A stretch of 58,780 nt of DNA from Pyrenochaeta sp. MPI-SDFR-AT-0127 (taxonomy: Eukaryota; Ascomycota; Dothideomycetes; Pleosporales; Cucurbitariaceae), in the NCBI GenBank assembly GCA_020747015.1, contig JAGTJM010000118.1, positions 1 through 58,780 on the forward strand. The letters are read 5' to 3'. Shown in pieces: positions 1-9,689 of this stretch (positions are counted from its first letter, which is position 1; every line of letters starts with the position of its first letter). The notes under the pieces were generated by a model. That model made no database searches, had not been told where the DNA came from, and worked only from the letters and a program-made list of their open reading frames with translations. Both the position numbers and the translations under genes were made by a program.

Positions 1-566
1 AGCTTTTCGCCTTTCATCATTCGCCTTAAGCTTTGCGAATCTGTTCCCCGGCAATGATCAAGACACAAAGCTTGATTGACCTAGCTTCTTCGCAGTAATC
101 GATGTACGGCAAGCTCGGCATAGCAGTGAGCATGAGCAGAAGTTGCATAGTTGAGCTTGAGCGCCCGTTCGTGATGCTATGCGCAGACTCATATCGATAA
201 TGTAGACTCTTATATGGATGTCCTCTCATTGACTCCTATCATGATAGACTCATCTCCTTTGCTGCATACTACAAAAGTTCCCACTACTGACTGCTACTCT
301 ACATACATCCTTCGACGCTTGTCTTTCGATAGCCTCCATTCTCACTGGTCATATCTTCAATATCAAGGAACAACTTCAAAAAAAAATCACTGCTCCAGGT
401 TTATGTACACGAACTAACTAGGTTTCGGAACACGATAGTATTTGCAGACATCCTTTGAACTTCTTACTGTTATATATTGACTTACCAAAATTCATCCAAC
501 TTCTCAGCGACAAAGCAAAAGACAACGCATATATCTACACTCCAATAATTTTCGAACCAAGTTACA
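1..566. other. 5' edge, no gene seen; putative promoter of the next gene
   Basis: Ordinary base composition with only short open frames on either strand, none with recognisable domain content. A TATA-like run (tatatattga) lies at 471-480, about 90 nt before the ATG at 567, and may be the core promoter of the small gene that follows. I see nothing else here. Confidence 0.4.
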
Positions 567-1058
567 ATGTGTCCCCTTGAGTTCACTATAGGTCTATGCT
601 GTGGCGCCGTCGTGTGCGTTAAACTGGGAGATCCCTGTATTTTTTACGATACGCTGTTCGGCAAACTAGGCACGACGCATAGTGACAGACGCGTCTGTCG
701 AATTCAAACCATAACCCAGGAAGATTCTAAATTGCCATGCCTTAAATGTGCGACAACGGCTCCTAATGTGGCGGCCAGCAATGTCACAGAAGATGCTGCG
801 GAACCAGGAAATACAACCGAGGCCAAAGAAAGTGCTCTAGAACCAGGAAATACGACTGAGGCCAAGGAATATAGATTCATACTTTACCAGATTGACGAGA
901 GCGAGCAAAGATTTGAGAGCTACGAGAAGTTTACAAATCCCCAGACTCAAAATACTGGATATCATCAGGGTCCTCCACGAAATTATGTATGGGTGCCCAG
1001 TTTAAAGTATAATCAGGAAAGTTACCTAGAGCATAGGAGGGCAAACTGGATGCTGTAG
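567..1058 (+). CDS. hypothetical protein, 163 aa, with a short internal repeat
   Basis: Single-exon frame of 163 codons with a favourable start context (ACAATG) and a TATA-like run about 90 nt upstream. I do not recognise the protein. The first 62 residues contain eight cysteines. They are followed by two near-identical copies of EPGNTTEAKE (around residues 79-102), then a charged, aromatic C-terminal half. The N-terminus is mildly hydrophobic but lacks a convincing signal peptide. The gene ends about 50 nt before an AT-rich, RIP-like tract, so it sits at a repeat border. It could be a lineage-specific gene or a remnant of a longer one. Confidence 0.4.
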   Translation: MCPLEFTIGLCCGAVVCVKLGDPCIFYDTLFGKLGTTHSDRRVCRIQTITQEDSKLPCLKCATTAPNVAASNVTEDAAEPGNTTEAKESALEPGNTTEAKEYRFILYQIDESEQRFESYEKFTNPQTQNTGYHQGPPRNYVWVPSLKYNQESYLEHRRANWML

Positions 1059-2231
1059 CACGATAATACCGTACTAACTCTTAGTGCTTATAGAATATTG
1101 TGTTCCTGTTATATTAGCTTAAAATACTATACTTTCTAATAATTAAAGTCTTTAGCAGTAGCTAGTAATATAGTATAGCTGGTATATTACTTATATCTAG
1201 TATAATACTAAATAGTAATTACTACTAAAGTCTATAAAGGGTATAGAATCTAGTTAAAGTAGCTAAGAGTATAGGTAGAACCTCCTCTATAGCTATAGTA
1301 TACGGTAAGTTATTAGATGAGAGGTAACTATATAGTATATATTTAATTAAGTCTATCTTACTACGTCTAGGATAGAGATAAGTAAGAATACTATACTCTA
1401 ATATCTAATATTTCTATAGTTTACCTAATATTATATTAAAAGGGTTTTAATAGAGCTCTAATAGCTTAATATTCTAGCCCTGATACCTTATGACTTTAGT
1501 GCGCTAGCGAGTTGAACAATCTGCTCAACTTCGATATCACACTATACGCATAGCAACAGTATATTAGGAAACATGCATTCGGCGCCATAGTAGTCTAAAG
1601 CCTTCAATGCATCCTTCTCTTGAAGGAATTTTCATCATCTAGTTTCTCAATCTAGGAATTCTCTGTTCATCGTAAAAGGCTGATTTTCATGCGAGTGGCA
1701 TGGCTTCAAATATGGGCTGACTCATCACAGCCGCAGCCAGGATAGGTTTGACGGTATCCGCGAATGCCGCGGCTATTGTCACTTTTCCTAGCACCAAAAT
1801 TCATCCAGGGCCTACTGCTCACGCCAATGACGAGGCATATAGGTGGAGTTCCAAAGTATCGAAGTTTCGGATTCAGCTGAAACTGAGAGTTACGGTATGG
1901 CCAACGTTCCTGACTGGTGAACGGGCCCTCAAAAAGTAAGCCGAGGGTAAAGAGATCGCCAAATTCCATAAAGTGGCTGCTTTGTCATGACGATATTACA
2001 TCCCGAAAAATTGGATATAAATGAAGCTGGTGTCACAGCATATATCCCTCCCTAAGCTGTAAGGCTGCCTTATTTACTTACTCTATGCGTGAAATTTGCC
2101 CTGCAGTCATTGCTGATAAGCCCCCATTGCAATATAGCTCGTCCCTTCTTGCTTTACATCTTCTTGATGAACGTCAGATTCCATCACAACGGCTTTCGCT
2201 TTGCCACTGAATTCAGCCTTGGTTTGTCTTC
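1059..2231. other. gene-free stretch with an AT-rich RIP-like tract at about 1110-1480
   Basis: Bases 1110-1480 are almost entirely A/T/G in tag/ata/cta combinations with virtually no CpA or TpG, the composition left by repeat-induced point mutation. I could not assign the source element. From about 1490 to 2231 the composition returns to normal. The short open frames there (for example 1706-1969 minus) show no recognisable domain and overlap each other, so I do not call them. Confidence 0.6.
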
Positions 2232-2759
2232 GTGATGGTTCTCCCACAAAATATTGCAGCGGTTTTAGCAGGATCGTGGCAACTACTCAACAGCACCCCG
2301 TTAGTCCGAAAACCATTTTATCTAATCCTAACTCTTATATCCTCCAGAACTTATTTGAACGGCACCAAGGTGCCTCCTGGAGATCTAGGCGATAATGAAG
2401 TCGGCCTTCTAATTTACGATGCCAACGGTTATATGTCTGCCAACATGGCATCAACTGAACCGGAACACCAGGTGCCAAACAAGGAGAATTTGACGGACTT
2501 TGACTATTCGATGATTGGAAGGCATACGCTAAGCTATGCGGGAGAATTGCACGTATGGAATGGCAGCAATGAGACAGCGGGAACGTTGACACATGGGCCA
2601 TTGACCATGGCGACACGCCCAAGATGGTTATCCAGGAACCAAACGAGGAACTATATTGTGTCAAAGGCAGCGTTTGAGGGCAAGGATGTTCTGCATTTAT
2701 GGCTTAGGGACGAAAAAGAGGGTAAAATCGCGAATATATTTTGGGCGAGAGCAGGGTGA
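2232..2759 (+). CDS. lipocalin-like domain protein
   Basis: The product resembles the fungal/bacterial Lipocalin-like family (the Lipocalin_5 type): an N-terminal AGSWQLLNS, then GLLIYDANGYMSANM, then a GRHTLSYAGELHV strand pair and a C-terminal RPRWLSRNQTRNYIV. This is the usual order of the family's beta-barrel strands. The frame runs unbroken for 175 codons. However, 2300-2347 looks like a 48-nt intron that happens to stay in frame (starts gttagt, branch-like ctaac, ends ctccag). Removing it joins NSTP to TYLNGTKVP, which matches the family better and gives about 159 residues. Function within the family is mostly unknown; some members act in small-molecule tailoring. No signal peptide is seen. 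It lies tail to tail with the sugar transporter. Confidence 0.7.
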   Translation: MMVLPQNIAAVLAGSWQLLNSTPLVRKPFYLILTLISSRTYLNGTKVPPGDLGDNEVGLLIYDANGYMSANMASTEPEHQVPNKENLTDFDYSMIGRHTLSYAGELHVWNGSNETAGTLTHGPLTMATRPRWLSRNQTRNYIVSKAAFEGKDVLHLWLRDEKEGKIANIFWARAG

Positions 2760-2960
2760 AGAGGGGTGTAGACTGACTACGTTTCTTTTCGTAGCAATTA
2801 GTGGAGAAAAAGAGTAAATAGAGATTCAAGATTGGTTAAGCATAGAGAAAGCATATGCGGTGAGACTGGATCCATTCTTGATATAACTTGTGAGTTACAA
2901 ATGCAATCATACCGCGATCTCACCCGGGCTTGAATCAGGCTTATGCCTGATTCATTCGTC

Positions 2961-4756
2961 TTATAAGTTTTCTTTTTTGGTTTCAACAGCCTCGACGCGT
3001 TCGACACCAATCTCCTTCTCCTTTACTGGTTCTAAGCCTTTACTTCTTGCGATAACATCTTCTCCTGTGAAGATCGGTTTGCCTCGCAGCTGCGCCCAAA
3101 CAGCCTTATGCATTGGCTCCATGAAGAGCATATCCATCTCTTCAAGCGTAATGCCCTTCGTTTCTGGAACGAAAAAGAAACTCCACACACCCATGGCGAC
3201 AAGAATTGAGGCAAAGAAGAAGTATGCCCCGTAGCCAAGATCAGAGATCATGAACGGTGTGCTGCGTGCAATGATGAAGGAACCGAGCCAGGTGTCCGCA
3301 GTTGTGAGCGACACGCAAAGCATACGGATATCGAGTGGGAAAATCTCCGATGCATATGTCCAGGTGATACCCTGCCATGTAGCACAGATGATGAAGGCGT
3401 TGAGGTAGACACAGACCATGGCGAGGTAACCCCAACCGTCGCGAGTGACGTCGCCTCGCAGTGCGGCAGCGGCAGGATCGGCTTTCATGACATAGCCACC
3501 AATATACCACATTGGAATACATCCAAGAGCTGCACCCCAGACAAGGCCTTTGCGACGACCGACCTTCTCTACGACAATGAAGGTGAATGTGCACATGCCG
3601 AGGGTCTTAGCAATTCCGTAAAAGCCTGTTGAGAAGAGCTTCAAGGAAGTACCAGAGATTCCCAAGGTCTCAAAGATGCGGGGCGCATAGTAAGTGATAA
3701 TGTTTACCTAATTGTCGTTAGATTCTCTCCTGGAATATGCATGGGCCTAAACTTACTCCAGTGAATGACTGCAAGAACATGAGCGCGAGGCCAATTGCCA
3801 TGCGATTGCGCACACCCTTCTGGAAGAGCTTCATGAATTGTGCCTTCTTGCTCATGCGATTAACACTACGCTCTTCGAGCTGGGCACGGATCTCACTCAT
3901 TTCATGCTGAATATACGCATGAGATGAGTCGAGGCCACGAATCTGGGTCAAAATTCTCTCGGCATCTTCGAAGTTATCCTTCTTGGCGAGGTATCGGGGT
4001 GACTCTGGGCACCAAGCGACACCTAGAAGTAGGAGTAGACCAGGAATGAGCTGGATTGCGAGTGGGATGGTCCACTGCGCTTGACCCTTCACGTCAATGG
4101 TCCGGTCACATGCATAATTGATCCAGAAACCCAACATGCCACCTCCTTGAGAGGCGATTTCAAAAATGCCAATGAGCCGACCACGAATGGACGGTGGGGC
4201 AGTCTCAGAAATGTAGACAGGTACCACCATCGAGGATGCACCAATACCTAGTCCAGCTACAGCACGTCCTCCATAGATCATGTTTAGACTGCCTCTGGCA
4301 GCTGTCATAAGGGTGCCACCCAGGAGGAAGATAGATGATGCTATTATCATGGTCTTCTTACGACCAATCTTCTCTGCAAATGGGAAAGCGATGAGCGCAC
4401 CGAAAAAGCAACCAGCCTTGTTATTATGAGGTCAGCGTTTACACATTCAACAACGGTATGTCCTGAACTGACCTGGAATGTGGAGACGATGTTGCCTTGG
4501 ATAGTATCACGATTGACTTTGGCGATGTTATTCAGTCCAAAATCACGGATGAAGGAGTTTAGTGCCATGGTACCGCCAATAACAGCAGTATCGTAGCCCA
4601 CTGGAAGCTATGTTAATTTGGTACTCCCCACCGTGACCAATAGACCTTACTGGCTAGGGCTGACATTGACGCAATGAGGGCAATGAGATGGATGCGCCAA
4701 TTGCGCACCTCTGGCGGGTCCAGAGTGCCTGAGGCATGAGTACTGAAGCAGCCCAT
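2961..4756 (-). CDS. MFS sugar/quinate-type transporter, 546 aa, four exons
   Basis: Exons on the minus strand: 4756-4651, 4600-4473, 4416-3757, 3707-2961, with introns of 50, 56 and 49 nt that all have GT/AG ends. Joined, they give 546 residues, the usual size for fungal hexose/quinate permeases of the major facilitator superfamily (sugar porter family). Visible family marks are MGYDTAVIGGTMAL at the first helix, EKIGRKKTM between helices 2 and 3, the RAVAGLGIG...VPVYISE region, PESPRYLAKK before the central loop, VNIITYYAPRIF in helix 7 and PETKGITLEEMD after helix 12. It acts in the plasma membrane by proton symport; whether the substrate is a hexose or quinate-like cannot be read from sequence. 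The start at 4756 gives a short cytosolic N-terminus with the typical PPEVRNWRIHLIAL entry. The gene appears intact. Confidence 0.9.
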
Positions 4757-7200
4757 ATATATGGGGACTTGTAAATGGTGTTTTGATGGTTGGGTTTTTT
4801 GAAAGATGGCGAGTAGCCGAACGGTTGCGAACTCTGAATTGCGGCGAGCGAAGGGCTTTTATGCTTGTGTAGCGTCTTGAATCGCAGTATCTTTCTCCGT
4901 CTTGTCAGCTCCAACGATGTTACCACCCATTGCCACTACGGTCACACAGCGCGGGGGGCATGCAAGCAGGCAACATCTTGTCCCACAATTCCCCGGCCAC
5001 CTTCTCCATACAGATATCCGGTGCATTATCGCAGCGAATCCGGGGTTTATCCGGTTGGCAGCGGACCTTGGTCAAGTCTTGAGTGAAGTTTGGCACGCAG
5101 AAAGCAGAGTGCTGATAGGCAGGGAAAAAGCGAAGGTTGCATGAAGATTACTTGGCAAGCCCGCCGTCGATGTTGGCTTGTGTGGGTGAGCTTGGATCGG
5201 CAAGCGCCATTGACGTCTGCGGGGTAAGCGCGGGGATGGCAACTAGAAAGTCCTGGCTAAGGGCGGCCTACCCGTAGCGGCATCCCATTTTCAACGACAT
5301 GTCTCATTCCTACATAGTTCACATGTCCTCTTCTTCCTACAGTCAGCTGTTTCGCAGCCATGGTATCCACCGAAGGGAAGATACAGAGTGTATACACCCT
5401 CCACACTGTCGGAATCCTATGAACATCACGTACATTGTGACTAAACTCATCGTCCGTAGAAGCAAGCTAAATATCTGAACTCCCGGATGGCAACTTATGC
5501 CACGCGACGCTACTCCAAGCCACAATATGCGATGTCGCAATCCTGACTGTAGTCTAGTGTCTTGGCCACGGACATAATAATACTCCCGCCCTGCGTCTTT
5601 GGGCTGTGAGGAATGTCAAGCGACAAGCGGCGACACAAGCTTCGTGGCGTCCTCAACTCTTTTGGATTGCAAGAGCCGCTCGCTCACGCCACCAAGCGTG
5701 GTTCTACTGAAGAACGAGTATGAAGCGCTTCGGCTTGCAATTCACCTCTATGCAGCACAAGGAAAGCGGTTTGTGCGAACATAGGCTCCTGCAGCAGAGC
5801 GTTCGGAACTGCCCAAGCTGAGATTTTAAATGGTGCTTGATCAAAGTGCATGCTAGACAGCTATGTATGTGGTTAATGTTCGAACGCCTTACGCTACTTC
5901 ACTAGCATTACTACGATATCCCTCCCGGAAGTACCTCGCACACTTCGCGCCGAGCCAACGGCGTCGCTCTAGCGCAAGTGACCATCCCACACAATACCCC
6001 AGGTTCTCGTTAGTGTCGTCGCCAATAGCCCTTGGCGTTCGCTGTTAAGAAGAAGATGCGGAAAACCCCTGCAAATGCCTCGACACGATGTGCTGAAACA
6101 ACAGTCATAGCTTTGCTTGGAATAGATTTCACCGTTCTTCTCCGTCCTACTCTGAGAGGCAATTGGTGGAACGGGTGAGGGTCTGGAGGGGAAAACTAGT
6201 CGACTTGAGCCCCGGCCGTGGCAGTCTTGGCGTCCTTTGCTCGCGCCCGTAAAGTTGACAACATCTGTTTCATTCTATTGGTCTCATGATGGGCTGCATA
6301 AAGACGAACTGGAACTATCGGAGCGGAGCGGAGAACAGGCTACTAAAAATGCTTCCAGGATCCGTTTATACCGTGTTGGTGACGCTTGACGGCCACGTGG
6401 TCACCTTTTACGCCGCAGCCAGTTGTCCAACGATCTCTTTGAAGTAGCACTTGTTGAAGCTGCAGAACACGTACACGTTTAGATGTTTATGTGCAAGCGC
6501 ATGCGGATAACAAACATAATGTGCAGGAGTAGGACAATCAAAACCAGATGCTCCCTTCGGGTAGAGACTCGCACAGTCAAAGCAATGAGAGGTCATCATA
6601 GATAACGAAGGGCAAGGCAATTTACTTGAGATTCATCTGTCTGTCGTGTGTGTTATGTAGTATGATGCGTCCTTGTGCACACTAATAAGCTATCTAAGCC
6701 TCATCAGTTCCATTCGGTCCGAACATCCCAGGCCCAGGAGGTCTCTAAGATAACCACGCTGTGTGCCGGCACAATAAGGGCTGGGAGGTACCTACTCATA
6801 AGTTTATAGTAGTCGGCGTTTCTTCGATTCTAACCATTCTTCAAGTAATCAAGACTGAAATCTTTATTAAATTTGGCGATTACAGGTTCACTGCAGCACA
6901 TACACTCTGCGACGCGATCAGGAGCTTAATGGAGTTCTCATATTGGGCGCGAAGTGGAAATTGTACCTTGAGAATGTCAGAGAGACAATCCCTCTAGGCG
7001 CTGTAGTTGTAGCTAGCATGAGACTGTAACCATAGAAAAACTGATAGTTTCACTGTTCCTATCTTATACGAGATGAGCTTCGAATGCTCAAGGAATTATT
7101 ACTTCCTATGGCTCGTGCAAATTGTGGTCATTGACATCTGTGACTAGTACAGGTTTTACCTATAATATAATATGGCAGTGGCCTGTGCGTGGTGAGTAAG
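4757..7200. other. 2.4-kb intergenic region upstream of the transporter
   Basis: Normal base composition with only short frames. The part next to 4756 is the transporter promoter. A 70-codon minus-strand frame at 6408-6620 is rich in cysteine (seven) but has no signal peptide and no clear exon partner, so I do not call it a gene. The right edge (7201) is the TA target of the transposon nest. I saw no tRNA or other RNA gene. Confidence 0.5.
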
Positions 7201-7960
7201 TACAGTGCCCCTCCAAAAGTTCTCGCCGCACTAGTGCGACGCGTTCCATCACAACAACTCCTTCTTAACTTTCAACTATTATAACTATGCCGCCATAACG
7301 CCGAATTCTTCAAGAAATAGACTAAAATACGCGCAGACGCCCTAATTTAACTGTCTAGCAGCGGAATTAAATTATTAGCATGCTATATAGTAGTGCTACA
7401 GTTACTTAAGTTACTAACACGTTCAGCCGCAGCGAACGCGGAATACGCGACATTAGATAAAGATATTAATAAATAGGTAAAATAATAGATTAACCTCGTA
7501 GTGGTAGACTACCTATACTATTATATTATTAGAAGAAGATTATCTATCGTAAAGTACGCGCTAAGCCTAAAATTATATATAAAGAGCTAGTAAAAGTAGT
7601 AGTAGTTATAAATCTAGATAGTACCTCTTTAAAGCCACCTAGCTATCCTATATTAAGGTAGTATCTTAAAAGATAAGGTCTTACTAAATCTCCTTATAAG
7701 AAGCGTCCTAAGCTTAACCACTCGTATACGTTACGACGGCTTAAGTTCTATAGAGAGTACTCTTAATTCCTATAGTATTAGCGTACACTTCGCTTCTTAG
7801 ATAAGTACTCCTTTTAGAAGGGCTTAGGGTAAAACTAGGAGTAGGTATTTTAGAATTTATAAGAGAAATAGAAGGTAATAATTATTATAATCCTCGTTTT
7901 AAGAGTAAAGATGCGTCTAATAGGGACACTCTAGACTAACTATAAGTATTACTATAGGCG

Positions 7961-8258
7961 TGTAACAATATAGGTGCTAAAGGGTTCTAAAACGGATCTA
8001 AGTATAACTTAAAGGTATATAGGAGTACGTACTGCGTTAGATAACTAAGAATACCTCTATTCCTATAGGTCTAGTATAGAAGGATAAGAAGAACTTATCC
8101 TACTATCTACTACTAAAGAGCTATATTTATGTGTAGGGAAATAGGGATAATAGGCCTATTTAGGGTAGTATTAGAGGTAGGTCTAATACTACCTAAGTAG
8201 GACCCTTTATCCTATAGGAACACGTGCGTATCCCTATTTTTATATAATATTTATTATA
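7961..8258 (-). repeat. chromovirus 3' LTR
   Basis: 298 bp, starting TGTAACAATATAGG and ending TTATTATA. It aligns base for base with 15488-15785 apart from C/T and G/A differences. It is the 3' LTR because the coding strand is minus. The duplicated target AGGCG precedes it. Confidence 0.9.
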
Positions 8259-8581
8259 TTACCCCCCTCCATAGAAGAGATAGTCCCTATCTCTTATAGA
8301 GCTAGAAGGGTAATATATAGTACTCCTTAGATATCTTTACTAATAGATTTTAAGTCTATTCTAAATTAGATCTAAATCTAGACTAACCTTAATTCTATAC
8401 TTACCTTAGGTCTAAGTCGCCTTTATCTTAAGTTAGCTATTTACTTATTAGTATAATTAAAATAATCCTACTTACTACAGCTACTTTCTCCTCCTTATAT
8501 ACTACTTCCTATTATAAGAGCCTACGCCTAAATCCTATCTAATACTATTTCTTAGCTAACTATTACTTAGCTATACCTATA

Positions 8582-9127
8582 ATACCTATTCCTATACCCC
8601 CTAGAGCTCTACCTATAGTCTATAGGGTTATTTATATATACGCTATAAGGGCTTTAGCCTATAGTAAAGATATTAAGTTTAGATTCTCCTTAGAGGTATC
8701 TAAGAAGTATATATATTATATATAGGGTAATAAGGTTTATCGCCTAGTTCCCCTATATACGGGTTAGGAGTATAAGAAGCTAGAGGCTACCCTTAATTAT
8801 AGGTCTACTACTAAGGAGTAGATAGAGATTAAGGAGGAGGGAGAGGATAAGGAGGATCTAGTAGAGGCGTTAGCTACTATAGTTTTAGCGGCGTTATAGC
8901 TTAGGACTATAGTATAGGTAGCGACTATATAGGTTAAAAGCCTAACCGCTATTAAGCTACTATATACTACTTACCTTTAGTAGGAGGAGTAGGCGGAGTA
9001 GATTTAGGCTATAGGGGCTAAACTAGCTAAGTTAACTAGTATAGTTACTTAGTTAGTTATAGTAATAAGTATAGTAGTAGGTATATTAGTGCCTTTAGGT
9101 CCTATGGGTCTAGCTACACGTAGATAA
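8582..9127 (+). pseudogene. extra antisense reading frame of the chromovirus, cysteine-rich
   Basis: Between the chromodomain and the 3' LTR, the plus strand (opposite to gag-pol) has one consistent frame of about 181 codons. Its internal stops are mostly TAG in positions where CAG is plausible. It encodes a segment in which several Tyr codons occupy spacings expected of Cys pairs (KKYIYYI.GNKVYRLVP). A lysine/glutamate-rich part and a more hydrophobic end follow, finishing PLGPMGLATR before TAA. The frame resembles fungal zinc-binding segments of the C-x2-C...C-x2-C type, but I cannot name a family. It may be an accessory gene of the retrotransposon or captured sequence. Confidence 0.45.
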
Positions 9128-9162
9128 GGTTAGAGGCCTTATAGAAGGAATATAGGGGTAAT

Positions 9163-9448
9163 TGTCAGGCGAGCTGCCTTGACGGAATCAGCGCGGGCTG
9201 TATTTTGCCCGCGATAGGCTGGGACAGGGCCAGTTCAGGCCATATCCGGCCAGATTGTCGGACCTCGGGCCATTATGGCCCATATGCGGGGTAAAGGGGT
9301 ACTTATGCCCCTTCCGAATCCTACCAGAGGGTAGCGATTCGTCTTGACTACAATCTGATCCTATTATCCTCTATTATCTCAAAAGTGCCCCTCTATAAAC
9401 ATATGCCTCCAGGATAGGACCTATCGGAGTATAGGCACCGTCCTAACA
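9163..9448. mobile_element. undamaged solo LTR with 5-bp target duplication
   Basis: 286 bp beginning TGTCAGGCG and ending GTCCTAACA, so it has canonical TG...CA termini. GTAAT is present on both sides (9158-9162 and 9449-9453). Unlike everything around it, the sequence is GC-balanced with ordinary CpA/TpG content. It must therefore have been inserted after the host element was mutated, or escaped the process. No internal region is present, so it is a solo LTR left by LTR-LTR recombination. It shows no similarity that I can see to the other LTR families in this window. Confidence 0.88.
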
Positions 9449-9689
9449 GTAATATTATTATTAGTTACTAGAGAGTTAGAGGGGGAGGTTCCTACTACTC
9501 TATTAGAGAGTAAGTTAGAGACTAACCTTTAATAGGAACGTTAGGATCTAAAAGGACTCTAAGATAGGTTCTTATTATAGTAGTTATACTAGGCTTTATA
9601 GGGAGCTTCTATAGTATAATACTACCTATTTCTCTAAACTTAATTTAATTATCTATAAGTACTATAAGATCCTCTATACTCTTCTCCTA

